Shown: in pieces, positions 34,371-46,789 of the stretch | How the letters are laid out: every line of letters begins with the position of its first letter | Numbering within the stretch: position 1 is the first letter of the stretch | DNA from: Rhypophila decipiens | Lineage: Eukaryota; Ascomycota; Sordariomycetes; Sordariales; Naviculisporaceae | Length of the DNA: 46,883 nucleotides | Assembly (NCBI GenBank): GCA_033297075.1 | Contig: MU858294.1 | Location: 1-46,883 of the forward strand | Reading direction: 5' to 3' | Program-made: the position numbers and the translations under genes | The notes under the pieces: generated by a model | What the model was told of the DNA's origin: nothing | Databases searched by the model: none | The model's input: only the letters and a program-made list of their open reading frames with translations

Positions 34371-35470
34371 TTCTTTTGTCCTGGTTGTTTCTTTCCTTCG
34401 TCTGCTTTGTTTTATACCTTCAGTTTGAATCAAACCTCAGGTGGCTTACTTAAGTTGTCGTCCATCTGTGGATACTATGTATGCTCTTTCCGCTTATGAA
34501 CAGATTTGTTGCGGATGAGGGTGGTTTAAGGTTTGTCTGGGCGGCGGCGGTGGTGGTGGTTAACGCCGGGAAAGGAATGAACCAAGAAGGAGCACATGTG
34601 CATTCGTGGACAGCCGGCAAGAACCCTGACGTAAATGGGTAGGGTAGATACGTTTGAGATCTCAATAGTTGGATATTCTTGGTCCTGTTTGAACAAAAGT
34701 GGGAGAATGAACTATATGGAGGTAGGTATATACAAGAAAGAAGACACGAACTGCAGGTCCATTCTCGGTAGTCAAGAACAAGGCAGAAAGAAGCGGCCTC
34801 GGAGTCAAGATAGAGGGTAGTAAGACACAAGGAGAAAAAGAACACGACGGAGTACGGCGCTGATTAGGAATTGTATGTAAGTTAAGAACAGAAAGTGACC
34901 CAATGAGTATGTGTGCTGGGTAAGGATATATCCAATGCCCATGATAAGGGGAAAAAAAGAAAAAGGGCATGGTGACTCTTTGAAACGAAAGAAGGGAAAA
35001 AAAGCATGGAATTGCCGCACCACACCACGCCATCGCAATGCCCGACCGCCCGAGCCCATGCCCAAGGACTGCCCGCCCACCTGGGCCGTAATCGTGTAGA
35101 GAAGGAGAGAGACGTTAATCCAGTGTCCATCCCAACCGGCTCTCCCCGTTATAGCTCTCTTCCTGCCCCGTCGTCCCTCAGCCAAAACGCCAGTTGAAGC
35201 CCTCCCTAGGGGTCCAATGATGCAGAGTTTATGTCGAGCAGTTTATCACAAAGTCTTCCCTTTGTCCCCAATCTGCTGCTGGGGTCTTCGCTCGTCAGGT
35301 AATCTCCAAAGAGATCTAATTCCAAAGTATGTGCTTTTGAAGGATTAAATATGCGCATAACCAACACAAGGGTAAAAAAGGGGAATCCCCAACAGCCGGA
35401 CACTAGTAAGAACCGGAGTTGTCGAAATAAGTAAAGTCCCGACGGCATTTCGTCGATTTCCACGTCGCCT
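34371..35470. other. Intergenic between tRNA-Thr and PI synthase
   Basis: 3' flank of the minus-strand PI synthase gene. Several overlapping minus-strand frames of 120-134 codons (34450-35185) lie in pyrimidine-rich DNA and have no recognisable domain. Confidence 0.5.
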
Positions 35471-36643
35471 TTACTGTGTCTTCTTCCGGGGAAGACCCTT
35501 GGCTCTCCGATCCCGAATGTCGCCCTCGGCCAACCACTTGCTCGCCTTGACGAGCTGGACGACGTTGATGAACTGCTTGATAGCCATAACAGGGAAGCTG
35601 ACGATGACAAGCACCCAGGGCACGAAGCTGTCCATCTTATTCACGCGCGCCATCTCAAGCGCAGCCGCGCTGTGAGGGTTAATAAAGAGCTGCCGCAGGA
35701 TGGACGAGTTCACCTGGGCGCCTTGGTGGATGGCGGCGGCGGCGGCCTTGTCGTTCAGGGGCTGGAGAAGTGCTGGCGAGAGCAACGGCGACGAGAAGCT
35801 CAAGAGATAGAGCGCGATGAAGAAGAGCTCGTTGAAAAGGCAAGCTGCGAACAAGACATTCTGCCAGAGTAATAACTCGAGTCAGCGAACCAAGACTTCC
35901 TCACTACAGAGAACAACAAATACTCACTCTGTTCGTATAGTAGAGATTCAGGAGCTTGCTGCGGCTCTTGTCGACATTCTTGTGGCTCGTGTCGGAACCT
36001 CCCATGGCCAGAGTAGCGTACATGTGGACGTAGTGGGAGGTCAAGTCAAGCGAGATGAGGAGCTGGAAGACGATGATCCAGCGAGGAAACGCCGTGGACA
36101 GGAAAACAAGCAAACATGTCGTGCTGCAACGATCGGTAACCATATCGAGGACCTGGTGTTTTGGTTCAATGTCAGAAGACAGCTCCATGATAAAAGAGCA
36201 TGGGACCGCAAGGGGTCACCCACAGCACCGAACCGGGTCGACTGCTCCAGTCGCCTCGCGGCCATTCCATCTAACGCATCCAGTAAACACGATACACTAT
36301 AAAGGCCAGAGCACGTCCTCGGGTGCAGCGGCATGTAATAAAGACTGGCAATGGCCAGCACTACTCGGGCGTACCCTATGAATCATCCAGCAGTGTCAGC
36401 ATCCCGCGACCTTGTCACCCTCGCGCATCAAGACAGCAAGAAGGCATAGCCGGATTGCGAATAGGAGCACGTACCGATCAAGTTTGGCACAAAAAGGAAT
36501 ATGTTTTCTGTCTCTTCTTGTACGCCTGCGTCTTTCTCTGACACTACATGCGCGTTGCCATTGCCGGCCGGCGCGATGTCCTGCTCCTTCTGGCCCTCGG
36601 CAGCAGCCAGGGCGGCCTGCTTTCTGGTTCTCGCTCCAGCCAT
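35471..36643 (-). CDS. pis1: Phosphatidylinositol synthase (CDP-alcohol phosphatidyltransferase)
   Basis: Minus-strand gene of four exons: 36475-36643, 36224-36375, 35928-36152 and 35471-35860, joined in phase to 312 codons (311 residues). The start at 36643 (MAGARTRKQAAL) precedes a polar N-terminus. The CDP-alcohol phosphotransferase signature is complete across an intron: Asp89, Asp92-Gly93, Ala96-Arg97, Gly106, Asp110 and Asp114 (DALDGMAAR, then FGAVLDMVTD). The hydrophobic segments from NIFLFVPNLIGYARVVLAI onward fit a multi-pass ER membrane protein. The LDMVTDR form and the SHYVHMYATL stretch point to the inositol-using branch rather than choline or ethanolamine enzymes. It makes phosphatidylinositol from CDP-diacylglycerol and myo-inositol, and so feeds both phosphoinositide signalling and inositol sphingolipids. 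Somewhat longer than the yeast enzyme (220 residues), mainly through the N-terminus and a loop rich in Ala/Gln around 230. Confidence 0.95.
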
Positions 36644-39600
36644 CTTATCGTCGTTGTGTTTAGTCTTTGATGTCACAGTCGCCTATCGTCGATCATGCGC
36701 GAAAGCTCGGGAGGTTGACAGGACTATTAACAATCGTGAAGGGGGTTGATGTGTCGGACGGTTCCAAAAGTCGAGGTCGTGTGATATGTCCGACTCTGGT
36801 GCCGAACCGGGGTGGATCGAACTTGGTAATGAGGCTTGAGATTTTTCGATGACGATAATCCGAGCGTCCCGGGTGGACTTTTTCGTTTGGGCAACTGCTG
36901 CAGGGAATGTAACGGTTCGGTAATGCACTTGCTGGGCGTGTTGTTTCTTTCTCGGAAGGATTTGTCGGGTGATGCAGCGCCACAGCAACAAGTTGATACT
37001 TTGGAAATGAAAACAAAAAGGAATGGACAGACACAGAGATGCGCAACTCTTGACGGAATATCACAAACAGGGCGAGGGCAAAAAAGGAGACGAAAAGGGG
37101 AAATGAGACTGATGGGGCAAATATTGGACAACGGGACGCGCGAGACGTGGGTACGAGCCTAGGCTATCCGTAGGTACGGATTCGCAAGTACACTACCTCT
37201 TAAAGCAGGAAAGTCACATCGTGATAAGGATTGACCAGGGTTTGAGTGGTTATCGATAAGAGCTCTGCACTTGATGGAGAACCTGGGAAAGCGGCTGGCC
37301 AGGGTCATTGCAGTCAGCAGAGACCTCTGCCCCTCTATCACCATCAGGAGGCACCCCGCATCGCGAGGAAGACCATCGAGCCCGCTGTTTTTGGATTCCC
37401 GTTCACGGGCCGGTCGACATTTCGATAATAAGTAGACGTCTGTCATCAATTGGACAGCAATGGACGAGCCTGTCTTGTCCTCGGATCTCCGAAGTGGAAA
37501 CGGAAATGTGCATGAGATCTACGTTGGCCAAACCTGGTCCCGAGGTTGACCTTCTTCCTCGAAGCCGCAGGGTTGTCCAACTTGGGGTCTGTTGGGTTTT
37601 ACGGCTTTCAGTCACCTTGATTTCACCATGGCGACGACTTGACAGTCATATCAGCCCACATCCCGAATTTGACACATCGAACGCCAGGACCTACGCATTG
37701 ACTCTGCTCGTTTGTGGGGGATATGGTATGGGTTACTCTCGTCGTAAAGCGAGCCGGATGTTTGAATGGTGAGTATCCCTTTCTGATGTTCCTCGCCGGT
37801 GCAAGGTCCGCGCTTTGGTTGAGGCTCAATGCTGGGCGTGGATCGCGGCCAAAGCGGCTTCGATGTTGGGGATCTCGAGCTTCTCGAACGAAGATGGGAT
37901 TTGTCACAATTGCCTGCGACGATCATGTCCCGCCAAGCCAGAGACGCCGGGATATCGCGGATGTGGTTGCTTTTGAGAAAGCCTTCTACACTAGCTTCCC
38001 CTTGCTCATCAATCGGTGGAAGATGCCGTACCCAAAGCCAGAAACTTGGGAAGAACATGTACGGGCTCAAAGCTGAGGGTGCCTCACCTTGGCACCTTGA
38101 TGGTGCGCAACTACCTAGACAGAAGCCGGAGACATTCCTTTCGTCCAGCGGGGCGGCTAGAAGGAAAAGAGGGTGTTGAGGTTATGTAGCTACCCAGATC
38201 GCCGTCCTGCACACACACCAGCCAACTATCGACGGCCCGACCGGACGGAGTCGATAGCGAACCGACGCCTTTAGGCCAGCCCAGCCCGATGAGATGTGAC
38301 GGGACAAGGAGCTAAATACGGTATGTCGAGTGCACTTGCATGAAATGGAACATCAAGTCTCCCCTCGCTTCCGATTCCCGACTTCCGCGTCCCAGAGGCT
38401 GGAGCTCTGATCATGAAATATTTTTGCGGCTTCGCATGTATATCGGCGCCAACTGCAGGAAACAGGGCATCGAGTGCAGTGATGCGCATAGGGATTCGAT
38501 ATATGAGCTGCCACTTGACCAAACGACGCCGTGTGACTGGCGATAGATGGAGAGGGTGAGTTGTCATGGCCCAAAAAAAGAATCGTCATCTGGCCAGATG
38601 TCTTGATATCCACTGGTGTGAGACCATGGCTAAAAGGGAGCCAGGGCTGCTTCAGGCTTGGCGCCACCGCCCCCACCTTTCCAGGGTTGGAGTGTAAATG
38701 AGCTGAGACAGACAGCCATGGATGCCGGTATTGATGAGAGACGCGTTGACGGTCGATTCTACGACAGTATTTCAGACGACGGGACGCTGAGGGATGGATC
38801 ATGGCGGGGCATGTAGTACTACGGGTGGGTGCACTACCGCCCTCGCACTGCATGAGAACTGAACTCGCCTGCCCTCCATCCCGTCGTCGTCAGAGATCCG
38901 TACTGTATCTGGATTGAGAACATGTGCAAATGAACCAGGAGTGTTCGCCAAGAGGTCCTGTCATTCTCAAGCTCAAAAGAGATGGTCGAGTTTGGCGTGT
39001 CCGATAATGGGAGGCTGATACAGCGATCCCGGATCCACCAACTGCGCTCAGAGTTGGAAAAGGAAAGGCAAAGTCGACGACTCACCAGTCTCCTGGATTT
39101 CCGGGAAAATAAGGTTGGGTTACTTGGTCTGTACACGACGCTCGGTATGAAAGTTCCCGCTCTCGCTTGTGCAATCCTATTCACGTCGTTCGAGTTAGGT
39201 CCTCCGTGGTAGGTAAGATGCGCAAAGAAGAAAGTCGAGGAATATCTGGATTCTGGACAGAGGAAAACATCGATATGAATTCGAATTAAGCCCATGCATC
39301 CCACCCCCATGTCCAACAGGCCAAGTCCCGTCGACCGACGTGCAGGGGTGTGGGACGGGACAGGGTCCAGTGACTTCTGACAAGGGTAGGGGATGGCAAG
39401 GGGGTCAATTTGGGAGGCTTTTGTGTGGGCATCGTCGAGACCTTGACATCAAGTGATGGGAGAGAGCGGCTCACACCACCACAAGAATTACCAATGGAAA
39501 TAACCATCGCCGCTGAGTATGTCACGTATGGTATCCAGATGGAGGCAGCGGATTTTGATTTCATGTTGCCCTCTCGGGTAGCTACAACTTGCAAGCGGAC

Positions 39601-40807
39601 CTGTCGTACTTCACCAACGTGCTCCCGCTCCAGCTGGCTGCCCGGCTCTTCTTCCCTCGCATCACCACCATCGACACACAACCCTCCCGCCAACATCACC
39701 GCCGCCAGCTCCGAGCTCTCGGCAATCAACAGTGCAAACCGCTTATACGAGTTTCATGCTTGATGTTTGCGTGATCTCTATCACTGATCGACAGTTTACC
39801 TTGATAGCAAATCTCAAATCTACATCTAGGAAAGCTGTCCTGAAGTGGCGCCCCCTTATTAGGACAATCTGCAATTCTGCATCTGCATCTCACCGCATTG
39901 TCCAATTGTCCCATTTCAGGGTCGCCGCCAAGCTTTCTACGCCGGGATGACAGCAGCCACTGCTGCCACTCTGGTTGTCCCACCGTCTCTCTCACGCTTT
40001 TGACCTTCTTCTTTGCCTGTCTGTGGTTATCGCCTGGTTCTTTTTCCTAAATTGGACCTGGTGTTGTGTCCAAGACTCCAGCTCCTCCTGACCAACCTCG
40101 TTCTATCTGTACTTACTGTACTGTACGGATGCTGAATACTTGCCCGGACCATCCTGTCTGAGCTTGGATTCTTTTGCCTGTGCGGTCTCGACCTGATCAA
40201 TCCGTCACAATTTCCCAAGGGCTTTCAAGCCCAGTACCTGATTATTTAAAGAGTGAGGAGGCTCCTCTTCAGAATCGCCTCAAAGTCCCTTCAGTCCTAC
40301 ACAGTCCTCCACCCCGCGCAGCAAGACAACTTTTCGTTCTCAGCTGTTGCTGTTGCTGTCTCCTCCTGTCGCATCGACCCCTCCTTTCCCCCCTGTCGAG
40401 AGATTTCCACTCGGTCTTGGTCGGTCCAGACTTTCGTCTTATTTCTTGGGGTCTTGTCGCACAAATTCTCCAGCAACCTCGGCGTCTTCTTCCCTTGTCT
40501 CACGGGATTCCAAATCTCGTTCGATCATATCGTCACTTTCGAGGACGAAGCTGTTTTCTACTTCTACAAAAGCCAAGCGTTATTCCAACCTCGCTGGGCC
40601 AGAACCAAAAGCTTAAAAGGCCCACTGGCACCTCCAGGTCACCAACCCCACTTAGCGCCGCCTCTCCCCCCGCGAACTCGACTTTTTTCACGTACTTTAC
40701 CCCGACCTAAACATCAACTTGCACAATTCCACCTCCACTTGCTGATCATTCGGTGTTCGGGAGACGGCAAGAACCTTAACTGAGGTTTCAAAAAACAAAC
40801 CAACAAG
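36644..40807. other. 4.2-kb intergenic region and pyr-4 leader
   Basis: No gene supported. Frames up to 166 codons (38353-38853, minus) overlap others and carry no domain. From 40250 to 40800 the plus strand is CT-rich and holds two overlapping open frames (40174-40710 and 40253-40783) ending just before pyr-4. This is probably its long 5' leader and promoter. The sequence before the pyr-4 ATG (AAACAAACCAACAAG) is a good fungal start context. Confidence 0.5.
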
Positions 40808-41947
40808 ATGTCGAGCCGACATCCCACTCTTACCAAGTCCTTTGCGGACCGGGCAAAGGATGCTAGCCATCCGCTCTCGGCCTACCTGTTCCGGTTGATG
40901 GAACTCAAATCCTCCAACCTCTGTCTCAGTGCCGATGTCCACACGGCCCGCGACCTCTTGCACGTCGCCGACAAGCTTGGACCATCCATCGTCGTCCTCA
41001 AGACACACTATGATTTGATTTCGGGATGGGACTACAACCCCCAGAACGGCACTGGCGCCAAGCTGGCTGCGCTGGCACGCAAGCACGGTTTTCTCATCTT
41101 TGAAGACCGCAAGTTCGTCGACATTGGCAAGACAGTTCAGATGCAGTACACGGCAGGCACGGCACGCATAATAGACTGGGCGCACATCACCAACGCCAAC
41201 ATCGACGCCGGGAAGGACATGGTCCGGGCCATGGCGGAAGCGGCGGCCAAATGGAAGGAGCGCATCCACTACGAGGTCAAGACGTCGGTCACTGTGGGCA
41301 CGCCGGTTTCGGACCAGTTTGAAGACGGAGAGGAAATGCAGGTGGACGACCAGCGCCGGAAGCTGGAGCCCCGAGATCGCTCCAGCTCGCAGGCATCCCG
41401 CGAAAGCAGGGACGTCGATGGAAGGAAAGGAAGCATCGTCTCCATCACCACAGTTACACAGTCATTCGAGTCGGTGGACTCTCCTCGCCTGTCCAAGACC
41501 ACTGGCCTCGCCGAGGGCGATGACGTGGTTTTCCCGGGCATCGAAGAGCCTCCCATGGACCGTGGTCTGCTCCTCCTGGCACAAATGTCGTCCAAGGGAT
41601 GTCTCATGACCAAGGACTACACTCAGGCCTGCGTAGAGGCAGCCCGGGAGAACAAGGCCTTTGTTATGGGTTACGTTGCACAGGAATGTCTAAACCAGGC
41701 TCCGGACGACACTTTTATCCACATGACACCTGGCTGCAAGCTCCCTCCTGAGGGCGAGGAGGAGAATGGCCACGTCGAGGGCGACGGCCTCGGGCAGCAA
41801 TACAACACGCCGGCCAAACTGATCGGGATCTGCGGCACCGATATTGTCATTGTCGGAAGGGGCATCATCAACGCGGACGATCCACGCTCTGAAGCTGAAC
41901 GGTACAGGAGAAAAGCATGGAAGGCGTATCAAGCACGTCTCGGATAA
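40808..41947 (+). CDS. pyr-4: Orotidine-5'-phosphate decarboxylase
   Basis: Intronless gene of 379 residues. It catalyses the last step of UMP synthesis, decarboxylating OMP. Active-site residues are present: Asp43 (SADV), Lys65 (VLKTHYD) and the Asp100-x-Lys102-x2-Asp105 triad in [13 protein letters not shown]. Further conserved parts are [59 protein letters not shown] and IVGRGI near the end, which contacts the phosphate. Between about residues 170 and 238 lies a charged, Ser-rich insertion absent from the yeast enzyme but usual in filamentous ascomycetes. Start at 40808 ([16 protein letters not shown]) aligns with known Neurospora-type N-termini. Cytosolic, homodimeric in the family. Its linkage to het-c matches N. 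crassa. Confidence 0.98.
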   Translation: MSSRHPTLTKSFADRAKDASHPLSAYLFRLMELKSSNLCLSADVHTARDLLHVADKLGPSIVVLKTHYDLISGWDYNPQNGTGAKLAALARKHGFLIFEDRKFVDIGKTVQMQYTAGTARIIDWAHITNANIDAGKDMVRAMAEAAAKWKERIHYEVKTSVTVGTPVSDQFEDGEEMQVDDQRRKLEPRDRSSSQASRESRDVDGRKGSIVSITTVTQSFESVDSPRLSKTTGLAEGDDVVFPGIEEPPMDRGLLLLAQMSSKGCLMTKDYTQACVEAARENKAFVMGYVAQECLNQAPDDTFIHMTPGCKLPPEGEEENGHVEGDGLGQQYNTPAKLIGICGTDIVIVGRGIINADDPRSEAERYRRKAWKAYQARLG

Positions 41948-43037
41948 GGCCAAAGTACAGTGCGGCGCTCGTACAGTTGGTGGAATCATGGAGGCCGGGT
42001 CGAGGCAAGATGTTGGCCAAGGCTGTCCGGGGACGACGCTTGTCGAAATATGTCGTGTCTCGGGACCGAAGGAAATTTTCTTGCCCAAAAAAGAATGGGG
42101 AGATAAATCAATGCACTGGATTGGTCAAGAAAGGGGCCAGGTATTCCTTTTCCTTTCATACAAGGCAATTGTTTTTTACAAAGGGGGAACGCTAGAGGTG
42201 AAGGCACGGCACGGCGGTCGGTGGGTTGGGGGCCGAAGTTTGTTCTTTAGGAAAGGGCAGACTGGGTGCTGCGGGAAGGGAAACTGGCCATCTACCGACA
42301 TATTTCATCAATGGTGCCTGGTACGGTCGGTATATCATGCAGGCGTTTGGGTGATGGATGGGACCGGGATGGAAAACATACCCTTCAAGGGCATTCTAGA
42401 CAAGATCTTGAATCCATTACGTTGCTTTGCCTTTGTCTTTATTCTTGAGTAAATTGTTTTCCCCATCTACTAATGGCTTTCAGCTTCAACCTCTTGGTTG
42501 CTCATCACTGCCTACAGAGCTTGCGGTTGAAAGGTACAGACAGACTTGTGCATATCGTGTGTCAAAGAGCCTCTTGGGCAGAGGAAGATGGCCTGGAGCG
42601 ACGGCCGGAGTTAACGGCCATAAGCAAGCACCAATGGACAGATAAGCGTGCCAAGGCCAAGATCAACTGTCAACCTTGTTTTGTTGCGTTCAGCTCTCTG
42701 CTTACGAATATCGTACTTGTTGCTCTTACCAAGTGGGCTTTGGAAGCCAAGTCAGCTCGATCGTATCCCGTCGTTGAGTGGCGAGTTGAGGGCTTCGGGC
42801 ATTCGTGATATTCCTGTCAGTCGAGCTCCCTTGCCTTGTTTCGCTCCTGCTCCCAACCTGACTAAGACAAACTGCGATGGTGATGGCTTACCAAATAAAC
42901 AGACTGACCCTGGACCGCATATAAATCGATTGTTTACTTCTTTTTCTTTGTCGGGTGTTATTAGACACGCCAATAGTTAATCTCACAAGCTAATTGGTCG
43001 AGAAAGTGCCTTCTTTTTATCCCCGAGCAGCGGTCAA
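41948..43037. other. Intergenic between pyr-4 and the Zn2Cys6 gene
   Basis: 3' flank of pyr-4 and promoter of the downstream gene. A TATA-like CATATAAAT lies near 42918, about 120 bp before the next start. Frames of up to 202 codons on the plus strand near 41844-42452 begin inside pyr-4 in another frame and have no domain. Confidence 0.5.
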
Positions 43038-46000
43038 ATGTCGGAAGAAGCCAGGCGCCTGGTCTCGGGCGACGGTGATAGTGAAGCCGGGAACGGTGAT
43101 GCCCCGGGCCGGCCCGACTTTCAAGATGGTGACATGGTCGTTGATGATGTCGAAGCCGACAGCCGAGACAAGCAAGCGTCCACGTCTCTCCGTCCACCTC
43201 CAAGGAAACGGAGACGAACCGTCATCTCGTGCACCCAATGTCATCGGAGAAAGCAAAAGGCAAGTATCGGGCCCATTTTCCTTATCATTGCCAAATTCTA
43301 ACTGCCAATCAGTGCGACCGCAAACTTCCATGTGCCAATTGCATAGCGCGGCACAAACAGGACAGCTGTGAATATGAGTCCGGTGCGCCCACTGTCCGTG
43401 AGCTGCAAAAGCGCCGTAACGCCGAGGATGGTGCGTTCTCGGTTAGAGTCGCCGCCGCCAGACCCAGAGACAATGACAGTCACTCATCCAAGCCCGTCGA
43501 CTTTGGCTACTCCCACACAGGCGCATCCACATTGGGCTTCCTCCAAAAGCTTGAAGATGGCCAGTCACCGCTCTCTCACCTCAACCCGGACAACATGGGC
43601 CGCGGGGACCATTCCAACACGCGTGAGCGCTACAAGACGCTGATCCGCCAGCTGCCCGCTCGAATCTATATCGACAAGCTGGTCGACATTTACTTTGTCG
43701 AGTTCAACTGGCAGTACCAGAGCCTCGACCGCGATGCGTTCGACAAGCAGCTGCAAGAATGGTACCAACTGCCCTTCAGCCTCCTGACCACAGGCGGACC
43801 CCAGGCTCTCGATCCGCACCTCCGAGCCTTCCCAGCGCTGCTATTCCAGGTGCTTGCCCTTGCCCTCCTGCTCCTCCATTCCAAGGCCGACCAGGTCTTC
43901 GAGTCCCTCAAATACGCCGGCAACATGACCTTTGACGACCTCGCCATGGATTACAGCGAGAGCGGCATGGCCATCCTCTCGCTCCTCGGCAAGCGCCAAA
44001 TGACCATCACCACGGTGCAGACGGGGTTCCTCCGCGCCTCGTTCCTCAAGTACGTAGCCCTGGTGACGGAATCCTGGCACGCCATCGGGTCCGCCATCCG
44101 AGACGGCCAGGAAATCGGCCTCCACCGTGACAGCCTCGACCCCAAGCCCGCCAACAACACCCCCGAGGCGATCCTCGAGAACCAGTGGCAGATCCAGCGC
44201 CGTCGCAAGCTATGGATCACCCTCGTATGGTGGGACCTCCACGCAGCCGTGGTCCTCGGCCGCCCCACGACAATCGATCTCTCGCAAGAACAACAACCCA
44301 CCCCGCCGATCGACGCAAAAATGAACATCCTCGCAACCTCCTCTTCCCCGTCCTCATCTTCCTTGCCCAACCCTCTAGTCCCACGAACCGAATCCGACCC
44401 CCCAACCCCCCTAACCCGCCTCATCTTCGCCATAGCCCTTGGCACCCAGCTCCGCACAATCTACACACTAGAAAAAACCCTCGGCCCAAACCCCCACAGC
44501 TTCGCCGCCCTCGACTCCCTCCACGCGGAATTCCTCTCCCTAGAAAGCCAAACCCCGCCGTGGCTCCGTCTCGAAAACCCCGACACAAAATTCGACGCCC
44601 TCCCCGAATGCTACTGGATCCCCTACGCACGAGCCCAAATGCCCCAGATGCTAGCCTTCAACATCATGGCTTTGCACCGGCCGTACATCTTCACCCGGCA
44701 AAAGTCGCGAACCGAAGCGGTAAAGGCTAGTCTGGGCATGTTACAGGCCCAACGGTACCATTTTAGCACGCTCAGACCGGAGCATTACAAGATGTTTACC
44801 TTGTTCTTTGGCACGTTTGACGCGATTGTTATTGTTGCTGCTGTTTTTATTTTGTTCTCGAGGGAATTTGACAGGGGGGAGTATGTTGATGGGGCGGTTC
44901 GGCAGTTTGGTTGGGCGGTGGAGAGGTTTAGGGCCATGAGTGGGAGGAATGGACTTGCTAGGGCGGCGCTGGGGGTTTTGAAAGTGCTTGGGGTGAGGTT
45001 TGTGAGGGCGCTGGGGTTGAAGGAGGATGATATTTTTGGGGAGCAGAATGCTGCGAAAGAGGTTGAGAGGGTCCCTCCGCCTGTTACGAATGCGGGATTG
45101 ATGCCGCTTCCTTGGGGGGCCGCCGATGGGAATGATGGGTCTGCTGGGGGAGGAGTGAGAACTACTACTACCCCGTTGACGTACGGCTCGGGTGGTCCAT
45201 CATCCGTTAGTCCTGCTGCGGCGGCGGGTGGTGCAGGGGCGATGCTGGCGGTGTCTGATTATTATACCGCCATGAAAACAACCCTGCAGCAACAGCAAAC
45301 TCACAGCATATCCTCGTCTGCCTCGACTTCATCTGGCCCTATGACGACCCACACACCACCACAAGCCACCACCATGGCCGGCGGCAGCTGGAGGACGACG
45401 ACGCATAGCTATAATAATGCACCACCATCAACGTCATCAATGGATACTACCACCCCACGTGCATCCGCCACAGTTGGGGGAAGTAGCGACAACCGCACGA
45501 TTCTTCTTGACCACCCAGGAGGAGCGTCAGGGGGCGGCGGCGGCAGTTGGGATGATTCCAACTGGAACACTACTACTATCAACATCCCCGCCGACTTTGA
45601 CTGGTCCAGTCTACAGCCCATCTTTGCAACCGGGGATCTGTTGTATAATGAGTTACAACTTCATAGTACTGATGGCGGTGGCGGTAGTGGTGCTGGCTGG
45701 GACAGTAATACCGGGAATGGGAATGGAAACAACCTTGCTACTCCTAGCAGCAGTGGTGGTATTGGCCCTGATATCCTCTGGACCAGTGGTGCAGGCAGTG
45801 TTCCTGCTGCTTCTGCCCAGAGTATCAGCCACGTGAACATGGACAACACAGCGGCGGCGGGACCGAGTGGAGGAGGTGGTGGTGAGATGCACATGCCGGA
45901 GAATAATAGGGGCAATAATCACAATGGTAGTCATGTCGAGCATAAGCAAGGCCTCACCGACGACCAAGGAAACAACAACATGAACACGTGGCTCCTCCAC

Positions 46001-46090
46001 GGGGACTTTGGGGGCCATTCGTTTTGGAGTCTGCTCAATCAGTTTGGACCACCTGCGCCGCCACCGCCGCCGCCAGGAGGCGGGCAATGA
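43038..46090 (+). CDS. Zn2Cys6 fungal transcription factor, 999 aa
   Basis: Two exons, 43038-43259 and 43313-46090, joined in phase to 1000 codons. The split falls inside the zinc cluster: Cys65 and Cys68 are in exon 1 (CTQCHRRKQK), Cys75, Cys81, Cys84 and Cys93 in exon 2 (CDRKLPCANC, then C). Only a GC donor (GCAAGT at 43260) keeps the frame. Basic residues KRRR precede the cluster. The fungal-specific transcription factor domain (about 190-460) shows AIGSAIRDGQEIGLHRD and RRKLWITLVWWDLHAAVVLGRP, its usual hallmarks. A long C-terminus (about 640-999) is rich in Gly, Ser, Thr, Asn and Gln and ends in a Pro run, typical of a transactivation region. The stretch with DFDWSSLQPIF near 850 is a likely acidic/hydrophobic activation motif. 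Nuclear; binds CGG-type half sites in this family. The target pathway is unknown, and proximity to pyr-4 does not by itself indicate pyrimidine regulation. Confidence 0.93.
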
Positions 46091-46570
46091 AGTTAGTTGT
46101 ATATCAGTGGAAATCTACCATCGGTACCTAGGTATTTTCGGCGCCTGCTTTAATATCATTGATATTAGATTCTAAAGCATAGGTCAAGATATCTCTCCCA
46201 AACTTGTATATAGTCAAATCGTCGGAACAAGGAAGAAAAGGCAGAAAAATCTCCGAGTCTCTTTCAAAAATTGCATCATCTGTAATTCGTGACATGGCAT
46301 CTAAATACCTAATATACAAGCACCAGTTCTATTAGACTTTCCAGACCAGAGGTGTTACGGTCTTGTGGATCACAGCCAGGCCGCACGTCTATATAGTTAC
46401 GTCTGTCGTAGACAATATCCTAGTTCTCAAACCAACCTTTTTACCACCACCACAGCTACACCTAAAGTGTGTATCTCGTAGTACCGGTTAGGGTTCATTT
46501 CCACTCCGTGATCCTTCACTGACTCTTGTCATCGTCAATCCTAACCGTTGGTGGTTTCCCCCAAACAAGA
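46091..46570. other. 3' flank of the Zn2Cys6 gene
   Basis: Short frames only. AT-rich 3' UTR-like sequence near 46120-46170, with no gene seen. Confidence 0.5.
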
Positions 46571-46680
46571 GGCATTTATTCGAGCTAGTCAAAGCATCTA
46601 TCTATTCGAGCTAGTTAAAGCCTCTATTCTAGTCCAGTCAAGGCATTTACTCCAGCTAATAAAGGCACCTATTCTATAAG
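46571..46680 (+). repeat. ~24-bp minisatellite, about five units
   Basis: Imperfect tandem units resembling GCATTTATTCGAGCTAGTCA with period about 22-26 bp, running from GGCATTTATTCGAG to GGCACCTATTCTATAAG. Related ACTAGTGCCTGTATACGA motifs continue to about 46740. Confidence 0.8.
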
Positions 46681-46789
46681 AGTAGTGCTAGTGTATACGA
46701 AGACTAGTGCCTGTATACGAGAGGACTAGTCGGTGCCTGAATATTAGGCGCCTAAATAAATCCGAGAAGAAACCTCTTATGAGGGCAGG

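Noticed and set aside
34450..35185. Several minus-strand frames of 120-131 codons
   Set aside because: Mutually overlapping, Phe/Ser/Leu-rich translations of pyrimidine-rich 3' flank DNA without domains.
29651..36643. Lipid gene cluster (scs7, het-c, PI synthase)
   Set aside because: Different strands, wide spacing and housekeeping roles. Neighbourhood alone does not support a functional cluster.
38353..38853. 166-codon minus-strand frame between PI synthase and pyr-4
   Set aside because: No domain and competing frames on both strands. Not supported.
44185..44730. 181-codon plus-strand frame within the Zn2Cys6 gene
   Set aside because: Pro/Arg-rich alternate frame of the transcription factor exon.
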